Positions 32,334-39,362 of a stretch of DNA of 39,362 bases are shown piece by piece. The stretch's first letter is position 1; each line of letters starts with the position of its first letter. The notes beneath the pieces were generated by a model that was given only the letters and a program-made list of their open reading frames with translations, was not told the DNA's origin and searched no databases. Origin of the DNA: an uncultured Verrucomicrobiota bacterium (lineage in GTDB: Bacteria > Verrucomicrobiota > Kiritimatiellia > Kiritimatiellales > Pontiellaceae); the NCBI GenBank assembly GCA_913065005.1, contig CAJYAJ010000012.1, forward strand, positions 1 through 39,362, given 5' to 3'. The position numbers and the translations under genes are program-made.

Positions 32334-33072
32334 GCGCTTTATTCTCTATAATATGTGTTATGGGACGCATCGAAATCAGCGGCGTTTTCCTTTATTGGGC
32401 TTGTTGGGTCGTACCCATGATCATCTTGATGAGATTATCAATTTTTTACGGGATGAGAAACCGGATGTTATCGGGCTTGTGGAGGTGGATGCGGGTTCTT
32501 ATCGTTCGGGGCGCGTGAGTCAGGTGGAGAAAATTTCTTCGGAGTTGGGTCATTATCATACCTATTGTTCGAAGTATGGAGTTCGTTCAAAGTGGCAACA
32601 TGTACCCGTCTATAATCAGCAGGGAAATGCGTTTTTGGCTAAGAACACGATTCAGGAAGCGCGCTATCACTACTTCGAGAAGGGGATGAAAAAGCTGGTG
32701 ATTGAGTTGGAGCTGGAGGAGGTTACGTTCTTTCTGGTGCATTTGGCGCTGACATATAGAAAGCGTTCAGAGCAGATTATTCATTTGTATGAAATGATTC
32801 GAAAGACAGATAGACCGTATATTGTGGCGGGAGATTTTAATGCGTTCATGGGGGAGCAGGAAATTCACTTGCTGATGGCGGCCAGTCAGTTAGAAAATGC
32901 GAATGTGTTGAATTTGCCGTCCTATCCAAGCCGCCAGCCAAAACGACATCTAGATTTCATTTTGCACAGTCCGGAGATTCGGGTGACTAATTTTCGTATG
33001 CCGGATTGTCGACTCTCTGATCATCTTCCGCTGATATTAGATTTTGAGGTGGTTGGGGATAGCACTGATTAA
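32332..33072 (+). CDS. Endonuclease/exonuclease/phosphatase (EEP) family protein
   Basis: The 246-residue protein has the EEP metal-dependent hydrolase pattern: an early FILYNMCYG strand, PDVIGLVEV near 45-53 with the metal-binding Glu, IVAGDFNAF near 164-172 with Asp and Asn, and LSDHLPLIL near the C-terminus with the catalytic Asp-His pair. There is no signal peptide. The substrate could be nucleic acid, phospholipid or a phosphoester. Its neighbour on the other strand is cls, matching the E. coli ybhP-clsB arrangement. Its last 4 bases overlap the stop of the convergent gene. Confidence 0.85.
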   Translation: MRFILYNMCYGTHRNQRRFPLLGLLGRTHDHLDEIINFLRDEKPDVIGLVEVDAGSYRSGRVSQVEKISSELGHYHTYCSKYGVRSKWQHVPVYNQQGNAFLAKNTIQEARYHYFEKGMKKLVIELELEEVTFFLVHLALTYRKRSEQIIHLYEMIRKTDRPYIVAGDFNAFMGEQEIHLLMAASQLENANVLNLPSYPSRQPKRHLDFILHSPEIRVTNFRMPDCRLSDHLPLILDFEVVGDSTD

Positions 33073-33722
33073 AGTGCATCGATGGATCTGAGGTAGTCGA
33101 CATCTTGTTTGGAGAGCATGCCAAAAGGAAAATCTTTTGTAATGCCGCGTTTTTCATCTTTGAGAAAGACCTTGCTGCCTACTTTTTTAACAAAGATGGC
33201 TCGTGCTGATCGGGTTTGACCTTTGACGTTAAACGTCCAGTCGCGATATGCGATGGTGATTTTAGGCATTTCGTCTTCCATGTTTTGGTTTTCAACGATG
33301 ACTTGCTCGTTTTTCACAAAGGTGGTTTTGAGTCCATCAACGAGAACGCTTTCAAGCGGCCCGTCTTTGCCAATGCGGAGGTTGAAATAACCATCTGCGC
33401 CATCATCAAGTAATACGGCGCTTTCCTCATAATCAACGGGTTCATATTCGACGGTATAGAAGCCGAGATAGGTGGGCGTATTGTTAAAAAGAAGCACACG
33501 GTAGTTACCGGTTTTTAAATACCCAACAAAGGCGTGGTAGTAGGTATCTTCGTGTTTGATAGTTCCAATTTCATCAAACTTAAAATCCTCTGGGTAATGA
33601 TCTTTACCTGCTTGGGTTAAGGCTGTTTCGATAACGTCGTCATTCTTGGGTGGATTCTTTTTTTCGGCGTGAGCAATGCCACTCGTTATAGAAAGTAGTA
33701 AGCAGATAGTTAGTAATCTCAT
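33069..33722 (-). CDS. Exported protein with an SHD1-like C-terminal domain
   Basis: The 217-residue protein has a signal peptide (MRLLTICLLLSITSGIAHA). The C-terminal 55 or so residues resemble the SLA1 homology domain 1 found in many PVC-group exported proteins: a RDWTF strand, an ARAIFVKKVG strand, a KVFLKDEKRG turn and an FGMLSKQDVDYLRS end. The middle is unknown beta-rich sequence. The ATG at 33722 has GGAG 9 bases upstream and gives a clean signal peptide; the ATG at 33734 would add four residues. A -35-like TTTTCA and -10-like TATATC on the minus strand lie just upstream. Function unknown. Confidence 0.7.
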   Translation of the reverse strand: MRLLTICLLLSITSGIAHAEKKNPPKNDDVIETALTQAGKDHYPEDFKFDEIGTIKHEDTYYHAFVGYLKTGNYRVLLFNNTPTYLGFYTVEYEPVDYEESAVLLDDGADGYFNLRIGKDGPLESVLVDGLKTTFVKNEQVIVENQNMEDEMPKITIAYRDWTFNVKGQTRSARAIFVKKVGSKVFLKDEKRGITKDFPFGMLSKQDVDYLRSIDAL

Positions 33723-33798
33723 CTCGTTCTCCATTTTGACAAGATATAGCGATTCAATTGGGGGATGAAAAGATTCTTTTATCCTATCTGTTAAATGA

Positions 33799-33823
33799 GA
33801 CTTGCGGAACGAGTCGTTTTTTT
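33799..33823 (+). terminator. Intrinsic-terminator-like hairpin upstream of efp
   Basis: GACTTG and CGAGTC pair (one GU) around CGGAA and are followed by GTTTTTTT on the plus strand. No plus-strand gene ends here: the nearest is the EEP gene, more than 700 bases upstream with a leftward gene between. It may end a short leader or small RNA that starts near the TTGACA at 33736, or act as an attenuator for efp. Confidence 0.5.
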
Positions 33824-33904
33824 CGTTGAGCTGACTGATTTTTATTTTGTTGTGGAGTTCATCTCAATCTATGATACGCCTTTTCATGAATTGAGGGAGA
33901 AGGT

Positions 33905-34471
33905 ATGTATAGCGCATCTGATTTAAAAAAGGGGCTGAAGATTGAAATTGATGGAGATCCCTGTGTGATCACTCAGTTTGAGTTTTCTAAGCCAGGTAAA
34001 GGGCAGGCACTTTATCGGTGTAAAATTAAAAACCTCATTTCAGGAAATACGTTTGATAAGACCTATCGCTCGGTTGAAAAGGTGGATAAGTGCGCGTTAA
34101 TTTCTCGGGATTACACCTTCTCTTATCTTGATGGTGATACGTATGTTTTTTCTGACAATGAGACCTATGAGGAGGCGTTGTTAAGTTCAGAGCTTCTTGG
34201 AGATCGACGCTATTTTATTGTCGATGATATGTCGGTTGAAATTTTGTTTCACAATGACCGAGCTTTAGATGTGACTCTACCTAATTTTATTGAGTTAACG
34301 ATTGCGGAGACCGAACCAGGTGCGCGTGGGGACACGGCGACAAATGTGATGAAACCGGCTAAAATAGAAAATGTATATGAATTGAATGTTCCTATTTTTA
34401 TTAATGAAGGTGATTTGATTCGAATCGATACGCGTACGGGAGAGTATGCGGACCGTGTGGCGAAAGGGTAG
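33905..34471 (+). CDS. efp: Translation elongation factor P
   Basis: EF-P relieves ribosome stalling at polyproline stretches. The 188-residue protein has the three-domain KOW/OB layout of the family. The modified lysine is K32 in PGKGQA, the position beta-lysylated by EpmA in E. coli, and the C-terminal GDLIRIDTRTGEY is typical. The ATG has AGGGAGAAGG upstream. The stop shares one base with the GTG start of epmA, so the target and its modifying enzyme are translationally coupled. EpmB, the lysine 2,3-aminomutase partner, is not in the window. Confidence 0.95.
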   Translation: MYSASDLKKGLKIEIDGDPCVITQFEFSKPGKGQALYRCKIKNLISGNTFDKTYRSVEKVDKCALISRDYTFSYLDGDTYVFSDNETYEEALLSSELLGDRRYFIVDDMSVEILFHNDRALDVTLPNFIELTIAETEPGARGDTATNVMKPAKIENVYELNVPIFINEGDLIRIDTRTGEYADRVAKG

Positions 34472-35340
34472 TGGAAGTGCGATCTGCACTCGAAGCTCGC
34501 GATCAGCTTTTAAAAGGTATTCGATCTTGGTTTTCGGATGCAGCATTTGTTGAAGTAGAAACGCCATTGGTGCTCTCGACCCCCTGTATGGAAGAGCATA
34601 TTGATGCAATGAGTTGTGGAGATCGGTTTCTGCGTACATCACCTGAGCTCTATCATAAACGCATATTAGCGGGGGGAATGAAGAAGATCTATGAGGTCGG
34701 TCGTTGTTTTCGAGCGGATGAAGTAGGACGACTTCATCATCCTGAATATACGATGCTCGAGTGGTACCGGTTGGATGCAACATACGAAGATGTGATGAGA
34801 GATGCACAATCATTGATCACGAAGTTGGCACAGCATTTTTCGACCCCACCACCCACCTTTCATACGTTTCGAGTGAAGGATCTATTTATGGAACTAACAG
34901 GTTGGAATCCCTTAGCATCGTTTGATGCCGATCGATTTGATGAGGTATTGTGCGAACAAGTGGAACCTTATTTCACTGCATTGGGAGGAGCTTCTTTTCT
35001 GATGGATTATCCGAAAGAAGCGGCGGCTCTTGCTCGTTGTGTTGGCACGAAAGAGATCCATGCAGAACGGTGGGAGCTCTATGTGAATGGAGTAGAGCTG
35101 GCAAATGCCTATTCTGAATTGACGGATCCTGAGGAACAACGAAATCGATTTGAACAATGGGCAGGGAAACGGGCAAGCCGGAATCAAGTGATCTATCCCA
35201 TTGATGAGGCTTTTTTGGAGGCTTTATCTCATATTTCAGCGGCGGGTGGTGCTGCGCTCGGTGTCGATCGGCTCTTATTGTGGTTGTTAGATAAAGATAC
35301 ATTGGATGATGTTCTTCCTTTTCGTGAGGTGTGGAAATGA
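34471..35340 (+). CDS. epmA: EF-P--(R)-beta-lysine ligase
   Basis: EpmA (YjeA/GenX/PoxA) is a class II lysyl-tRNA synthetase paralogue that attaches beta-lysine to EF-P. The 289-residue length shows that the anticodon-binding domain is absent, as expected. Motif 2 is GRCFRADEVGRLHHPEYT near 77-94 and motif 3 is GAALGVDRLLLWLL near 261-274. The start is GTG at 34471, sharing a base with the efp stop (TAGTG). The stop overlaps the murG start (ATGA). The pairing with efp makes this call firm. Confidence 0.94.
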   Translation: MEVRSALEARDQLLKGIRSWFSDAAFVEVETPLVLSTPCMEEHIDAMSCGDRFLRTSPELYHKRILAGGMKKIYEVGRCFRADEVGRLHHPEYTMLEWYRLDATYEDVMRDAQSLITKLAQHFSTPPPTFHTFRVKDLFMELTGWNPLASFDADRFDEVLCEQVEPYFTALGGASFLMDYPKEAAALARCVGTKEIHAERWELYVNGVELANAYSELTDPEEQRNRFEQWAGKRASRNQVIYPIDEAFLEALSHISAAGGAALGVDRLLLWLLDKDTLDDVLPFREVWK

Positions 35341-36455
35341 TCGAACGATTTGTAACAGAGGAAAAGGAGTCTTTGCATGTGGCGGTCGCGTGCGGCGGAA
35401 CAGGGGGGCATACGTATCCTGGTTTAGCCGTTGCGCATGCTTTGCAGGAACGAGGGCATCGCGTTACGCTGTGGATGTCTGGTAAAGATGTGGAGTGTCA
35501 GACGGTTGAGGGTTGGCAGGGGGATATCGTGACTATTCCGGCTGAAGGGTTTCAGTTTGGGCTTTCATGGAAAAGCATCCGTACCCTCTTTCGTCTCTTT
35601 CGTGCATTTTTCTTTGCACTTCCGATGTTGAAAAAAGATCGGCCGGATGTGGTATTGGCTATGGGAAGTTATAGTTCATTTGCTCCGGTTGCAGGCGCCA
35701 TTTTTCTGCATATTCCTTATGTTCTACACGAGGCTAATGTTGTGCCGGGTCGATTGGTTTCGATGATGTCTTCACGCGCGTCAGCGATTGCTATTAGTTT
35801 TGAGGCGAGTCGGTACTATATGAAGCATCCGTGGTTAACCGAAACCGGAATGCCATTACGAATTGATTTGCAAGGACAGATGGATCATCAAGCGGAATCG
35901 GAAGGCGGTCCGTTTTCAATTTTAGTTACGGGCGGAAGCAGGGGAGCTCAGCGTTTAAATGAAGTTATTCCGTTGGCATTGCGCCAAGTGAAAGCATCTG
36001 GAGCCCTCCTGCGGGTTGTGCATATTGCCGGGTTGAATCCACTAGAACCTATTCAGCAACACTATGCAGAAGGGGGGATGAATGCTGAAGTGCTCTCATA
36101 CGTCCATGATATGGAAAAACAGTATCAAACCGCAGATATGGTTATTTGTCGTGCGGGAGCTTCGACCTGTGCAGAGGTGTGTGCATTTGGAAAACCTTCT
36201 CTTTTAATTCCCTATCCGTATGCGGTTCGAGATCATCAGATGCTGAATGCCCGAGCATTGGAAAAGGCAGGTGCGGCGGATGTTATTGCCCAAAATGAGC
36301 TGACGGTGGAGTGGTTGGCGAGTTATGTGATGGAAGTGATGGAGGATCGATCGCGTAGGACTAATCAAGCGCGGGCCGCCCGTGCATGTGCAAATGTGCA
36401 CGCGGCAATAGATGTAGCCACGTTAATTGAGCAGGTTCATTATGCCAAAAAATGA
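35337..36455 (+). CDS. murG: UDP-GlcNAc:undecaprenyl-PP-MurNAc-pentapeptide GlcNAc transferase
   Basis: MurG makes lipid II on the inner face of the membrane. The protein has 372 residues. The N-terminal glycine-rich loop GGTGGHTYPG is at 20-29, followed by the MGSYSSFAPVAGA segment and HEANVVPGR near 137; the C-terminal half has VTGGSRGAQRLNE near 199-211 and ICRAGASTCAEV near 267, where UDP-GlcNAc binds. Homologues usually read GGHIFPA where this has GGHTYPG. The ATG at 35337 overlaps the epmA stop (ATGA). It overlaps murC by 14 bases. Confidence 0.94.
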   Translation: MIERFVTEEKESLHVAVACGGTGGHTYPGLAVAHALQERGHRVTLWMSGKDVECQTVEGWQGDIVTIPAEGFQFGLSWKSIRTLFRLFRAFFFALPMLKKDRPDVVLAMGSYSSFAPVAGAIFLHIPYVLHEANVVPGRLVSMMSSRASAIAISFEASRYYMKHPWLTETGMPLRIDLQGQMDHQAESEGGPFSILVTGGSRGAQRLNEVIPLALRQVKASGALLRVVHIAGLNPLEPIQQHYAEGGMNAEVLSYVHDMEKQYQTADMVICRAGASTCAEVCAFGKPSLLIPYPYAVRDHQMLNARALEKAGAADVIAQNELTVEWLASYVMEVMEDRSRRTNQARAARACANVHAAIDVATLIEQVHYAKK

Positions 36456-37713
36456 ACCCGATTGGCGTGATCAGCTCCAACCCGACCGACACATTCATCT
36501 GATTGGGATTGGGGGTATGGGCATGGCGGGGTTGGCGATCTTGCTTCACGAGCGGGGCTTGCAGATTAGTGGATGTGATACCGTGGCAAATCGCCAGACA
36601 GCGTATTTGAAAGCACGCGGTATTCCGGTCGAATTCGATCATGACGTTGCACATCTTGAAGGGTGTGATTTGTTGATTCGCAGTTCGGCGGTATCACTCG
36701 ATACAGATGAAGTTCAGGAAGCTATACGCCAGTGTATTCCGGTGGTTCAGCGAGGCTATGTGTTAGCGGAGTTGGTTCGGGATCGAATCTGCATCGGGGT
36801 GGCAGGTAGTCATGGTAAAACCAGCACAGCCGCCATCTTATCGCAACTGTTGCAATCGGGTTTTGCGATTGGTGGTGAGATAGGGGGGGGAGCTGGATTG
36901 GCACGTGATGGAAGATGGATGGTCACGGAATTAGATGAGTCGGATGGCACGCTCACGCAATTTGAGCCTGATTATACCATTTTAACGAATGTGGATGATG
37001 ATCATTTAGATCATCATGGAAGTCGTGCCCAGTTGAATCACTGCTTTGAACAATTGATTTTTCAAACTAAGAAGACGGTATTCTATGATGCAACGGATTC
37101 AAGATCGGTTGCGCTCTGTGCTGCGTATGAAAAATGTCAGCCAATTAAGCAGGATGCAGATGCGAAGCTGATCCCTTTTCCGGGAGCCTATAATCAGCAA
37201 AATGCGGCGGCTGCCTTGATGGTTGCGGATCAGTTTGTATCCCGAGAAATGAGCCAAACTCGATTGAGAGCGGTTCAACCTGTCCGTCGCCGTTTTGAGT
37301 CTCTTTATCGAAATAAGGGGATTCAAATTATTACCGATTATGCCCATCACCCAACCGAAATCAACGCACTGATTGAGGCAGCACGAGAGTGCGAGTATAA
37401 ACGTGTATTGGCGATCTTTCAGCCTCATCGCTACTCTCGAACGTATGCGCTTAAGGCTGAATTTGCCACCGTTCTTGAAAAGTTGGATCGAGTGATATTG
37501 GTGCCGGTCTATCCCGCTTCCGAACCGTGGATAGAGGGGGGTGATAGTAGCGATATCCTCGCCATTTGTCATAAACAGGGGTGGGATCATATTCAAGAGG
37601 TGGAGCAACTTGATTGCGCTTGGACGGAGATGGAAAATTCATTGAGATCAGGCGATTTATTGCTACTCATTGGAGCAGGTAATATTGATTACTTACGAAG
37701 TAAGATTAAATAG
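36442..37713 (+). CDS. murC: UDP-N-acetylmuramate--L-alanine ligase
   Basis: MurC adds L-Ala to UDP-MurNAc with ATP. The 423-residue protein has the N-terminal IGIGGMGMAGLA near 21-32, the ATP loop GSHGKTS at 122-128, the TELDESDGTL and ILTNVDDDHLDHHG motifs of the central domain, and the C-terminal DYAHHPTEI near 301-309 that defines the MurC group. The ATG at 36442 lies inside the end of murG with GAGCAGG upstream. MurG and murC being adjacent is common in dcw clusters, but ftsW and murB are not seen; the genes after it are unrelated. Confidence 0.94.
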   Translation: MPKNEPDWRDQLQPDRHIHLIGIGGMGMAGLAILLHERGLQISGCDTVANRQTAYLKARGIPVEFDHDVAHLEGCDLLIRSSAVSLDTDEVQEAIRQCIPVVQRGYVLAELVRDRICIGVAGSHGKTSTAAILSQLLQSGFAIGGEIGGGAGLARDGRWMVTELDESDGTLTQFEPDYTILTNVDDDHLDHHGSRAQLNHCFEQLIFQTKKTVFYDATDSRSVALCAAYEKCQPIKQDADAKLIPFPGAYNQQNAAAALMVADQFVSREMSQTRLRAVQPVRRRFESLYRNKGIQIITDYAHHPTEINALIEAARECEYKRVLAIFQPHRYSRTYALKAEFATVLEKLDRVILVPVYPASEPWIEGGDSSDILAICHKQGWDHIQEVEQLDCAWTEMENSLRSGDLLLLIGAGNIDYLRSKIK

Positions 37714-37790
37714 TTTGAACAGAATCTTTTTTAAGGGGTCTTTTGCTATACAGAGACTCAAGTTTATACGAGCGTGAAAATGTTTTTAGC

Positions 37791-37810
37791 ATTGCAATTA
37801 TAGTTGCAAT
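37791..37810. promoter_or_regulatory. 20-bp palindrome upstream of the HMA gene, possible operator
   Basis: ATTGCAA and TTGCAAT form a perfect inverted repeat around TTATAG, 61 bases before the ATG of the HMA protein gene. The intergenic region is 158 bases long and AT-rich. A TTGACT follows at 37822, but no good -10 lies at the right distance. The symmetry and place suit a metal- or stress-responsive repressor, but no regulator gene is next to it. Confidence 0.45.
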
Positions 37811-37871
37811 AAGGAGATGAGTTGACTATTTCTATGTGTAGTATTTGATCATTAAATCGTAGGAGAAAAAG

Positions 37872-38282
37872 ATGAAATTTATATATATATTTTTAATTTC
37901 ACTGTGGTGTTTTGGGTATTCGTACGGTTCCGCAGAGCATGCTCAGGAGATAAATGAAGCCGAGTGTTCGGAACGGATGATCACGTTATTGGAGGAACAT
38001 CCCGAAGCCGTGATCGTTCATGTGAAAGGATTGGTCTGTTCGTCTTGTGGAATTGGGATTCGAATTGGGTTAGCAAAAATAGATGGATTGGATCGATCGA
38101 AATTTATCAATGGTGTTAAAATAGATTCAAGCAACCAGTACGTAGTTATGGCTACGGATCAGACAATTGATTTTGATTTGGTCTTTGAAAAAATTTATAA
38201 TGCAGGCTATGACCCGATTCACCTTTGCTACAAGAAAGCGGGTCAGATTGTGCGAGTCAAAGCACCGGAGCGTACATCATGA
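37872..38282 (+). CDS. Exported heavy-metal-associated (HMA) domain protein
   Basis: The 136-residue protein starts with a signal peptide (about 1-20, ending YSYGSA). The mature part has one HMA-type domain: VKGLVCSSCG near 51-60 with the metal-binding C56 and C59, then the IDGLDRSKFINGVKID strand and a C-terminal FEKIYNAGYDPIHL helix-strand. HMA domains bind Cu+ or other soft metals, usually in the cytoplasm; an exported single domain suggests a periplasmic chaperone. The ATG has AGGAG upstream. The stop overlaps the next gene (ATGA). A 20-bp palindrome lies upstream. Confidence 0.85.
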   Translation: MKFIYIFLISLWCFGYSYGSAEHAQEINEAECSERMITLLEEHPEAVIVHVKGLVCSSCGIGIRIGLAKIDGLDRSKFINGVKIDSSNQYVVMATDQTIDFDLVFEKIYNAGYDPIHLCYKKAGQIVRVKAPERTS

Positions 38283-39079
38283 AATGGGGAGTTATTGTTT
38301 TCATTCTAGCGGTGGTGACGAGTTGGGCGGATCAACCCATAATGAATATGATGCCCCGCTGGGATGGTGGCTATGGCATTCAAGTGCTCTATGATTATAT
38401 TGATCGTGAAGATCTGTTAGAGGGCGATGAAACTATTCACAAAGGATGGAGTGAGACCATCCAGCAGGTGCATATTCAGGGCGTATATACGTGGGATCGA
38501 TCCATTCGAATCACCGCAAAATTACCGGTGGTTCTCGATGCAGAACGTATCAATCTGGTGGACGGACAGCGGGTGGTTCAGCAGGATAAAGGCATTGGCG
38601 ATCTAACGCTTGCCCTTCCATTAAAAAAATATTTCAATTTAATGAAGCGAACGGGTAATTGGTCAGTTGCACCTCAGATTCGAGTTCCACTTGGCTCATC
38701 AGATGAATATGAAGTATGGGATCGTGTGTGGGGAGCCGGTCTTTTTGTTGGATATGAAACGGAAGTACGGCATTGGTTCTTTGCAGCTGGAACAGGGTAT
38801 TGGACCTTTGAGGCTGATGAACCAAACGAATGGCATGCATCGGTCGATGCGGGTTGGAATTTTAGAGATAATGCGCAACTGTTGTGGGAGAGCGATTGGC
38901 ATTATGAAGATGACGGAAAACAGTTTGCATCTTTAGGTCCTGCGCTCTACTGGCGACATAACGATCATACTCATCTCCGTTTCGAATATAAGCGAGCGGT
39001 AGCTGCTTCAGCGCCAGATAATACCTACGACCATGTGGGCGGAAATCGTTGGCAGATGGGAATTGGCTTCGTTTATTAA
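38279..39079 (+). CDS. Outer-membrane beta-barrel-like protein coupled to the HMA gene
   Basis: The 266-residue protein has a signal peptide (MKWGVIVFILAVVTSWA), then MMPRWDGGYGIQV and a series of alternating, aromatic-rich strands such as KLPVVLD, GDLTLALPLK, WSVAPQIRVPLG, GAGLFVGYETEV, FFAAGTGYWTFE and a C-terminal Trp/Phe strand ending GIGFVY. This is the look of outer-membrane barrels related to the MetA/phenol-degradation type. It lacks a recognisable enzyme motif. The start overlaps the HMA stop (ATGA), so the two are coupled; a joint role in metal or solute handling is inference. Confidence 0.75.
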   Translation: MKWGVIVFILAVVTSWADQPIMNMMPRWDGGYGIQVLYDYIDREDLLEGDETIHKGWSETIQQVHIQGVYTWDRSIRITAKLPVVLDAERINLVDGQRVVQQDKGIGDLTLALPLKKYFNLMKRTGNWSVAPQIRVPLGSSDEYEVWDRVWGAGLFVGYETEVRHWFFAAGTGYWTFEADEPNEWHASVDAGWNFRDNAQLLWESDWHYEDDGKQFASLGPALYWRHNDHTHLRFEYKRAVAASAPDNTYDHVGGNRWQMGIGFVY

Positions 39080-39189
39080 GGCGACTCCTTCCGACAGGAA
39101 CCGGAGGAGATATGAGGTAAAGTTTTTTTGTAAACGGGCGTGGAATATGCCTTAATAACTAGTTCTTCGTATTTTTAAAAGAGGGCTCG

Positions 39190-39362
39190 ATGTATATCAA
39201 AAAGCTTCAGTTGATTATTCTTTTCTGTGTGGGTGGTTCAGTGGCAGCTCACTCATCTTCGGTCGTGAGTATTTCTAATAACGTAGACCGGATGGAAGTA
39301 TATTGGTCAAGTCTAGTGAATCAAACCTATGAGGTTCTGGTTTCAACCCACTTAGTGGAGGG
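39190..39362 (+). CDS. Start of an exported protein, 3' end outside the window
   Basis: The frame starts with ATG at 39190 after GAGGG and runs to the end of the window without a stop. The first 21 or so residues form a signal peptide (MYIKKLQ, then a hydrophobic core, then AAHS). The next part, MEVYWSSLVNQTYEVLVSTH, resembles the Trp-x-x-(x)-x-Tyr-x-Val-x-x-Ser-Thr repeat unit seen in secreted proteins of PVC-group bacteria. Too little is visible to name it. The 110 bases before it hold a weak hairpin and no other gene. Confidence 0.65.
   Translation, partial: MYIKKLQLIILFCVGGSVAAHSSSVVSISNNVDRMEVYWSSLVNQTYEVLVSTHLVE

Noticed and set aside
37822-37850. TTGACT as a -35 element for the HMA gene
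   Set aside because: No convincing -10 lies 16-18 bases downstream, so a promoter there is not supported.
39085-39106. Hairpin CTCCTTCC-GACA-GGAA-CC-GGAG after the outer-membrane protein gene, as a terminator
   Set aside because: The stem has a two-base bulge and the nearest T-run is about 15 bases further on, so it is not a good terminator.
1-39362. tRNA, rRNA, CRISPR array, transposase or prophage genes
   Set aside because: I saw no TPsiC-type GTTCGAATCC arm in a cloverleaf setting, no regularly spaced repeats, and no transposase, integrase or phage-structural protein.

Overview
The window reads as an ordinary, gene-dense chromosomal segment of a Gram-negative bacterium. An LpxC-family protein, an outer-membrane barrel protein, MurJ/MurG/MurC and several Sec-type signal peptides support a diderm envelope. 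A thrombospondin-type-3-like tail ending in the residues FFRFRLVE, an SHD1-like domain in an exported protein, and short exported proteins of unknown function resemble what is common in the PVC superphylum (Kiritimatiellota, Lentisphaerae, Verrucomicrobia). That placement is inference; no rRNA or tRNA is present to test it. I see no phage, transposase, CRISPR array or defence cluster.

Layout. Bases 1-4400: end of a DUF2059 gene, then a leftward run murJ - argC - 50-codon gene - alr. Bases 4470-5920: a divergent LpxC-like gene translationally coupled to yjbQ. Bases 5940-9470: a leftward pair of overlapping ABC exporter half-transporters with complementary degenerate ATP sites. Bases 9520-14400: an oxidoreductase and miaB, then a decayed stretch with a truncated secreted-protein gene and a fossil of the start of rmuC, a lysine-rich DUF2934-like gene, rmuC, and a zinc-binding protein gene. 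Bases 14430-17480: dprE1-like and dprE2-like genes facing a UDP-glucuronate decarboxylase gene. Bases 17580-23530: a class IV aminotransferase and a CYTH protein, then a leftward run cstA - folE - VIT-type transporter - photolyase-related gene. Bases 23650-28850: gcvT - gcvPA - gcvPB with no gcvH, a small exported cysteine-rich protein with its own terminator, and folD. Bases 28850-33720: an unknown exported protein, a TPR protein, cardiolipin synthase and an adjacent EEP-family protein, and an SHD1-like exported protein. Bases 33900-37710: efp - epmA - murG - murC, all overlapping. Bases 37790-39362: a palindrome, an exported heavy-metal-associated (HMA) protein coupled to an outer-membrane protein, and the start of another exported protein.

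Themes. Peptidoglycan precursor supply and export is spread over alr, murJ, murG and murC. Folate one-carbon metabolism appears as folE, gcvT/gcvP and folD. EF-P is coupled to its lysylating enzyme EpmA. Convergent genes often end within a few bases of each other or overlap, so the genome is compact. No clear new system stands out. The observations most worth checking are the rmuC/miaB duplication fossil at 11.6-12.4 kb, the LpxC-like protein with an altered zinc-site spacing, the photolyase-related protein without the expected Fe-S cysteines, and the palindrome plus exported HMA/outer-membrane pair at 37.8-39.1 kb.
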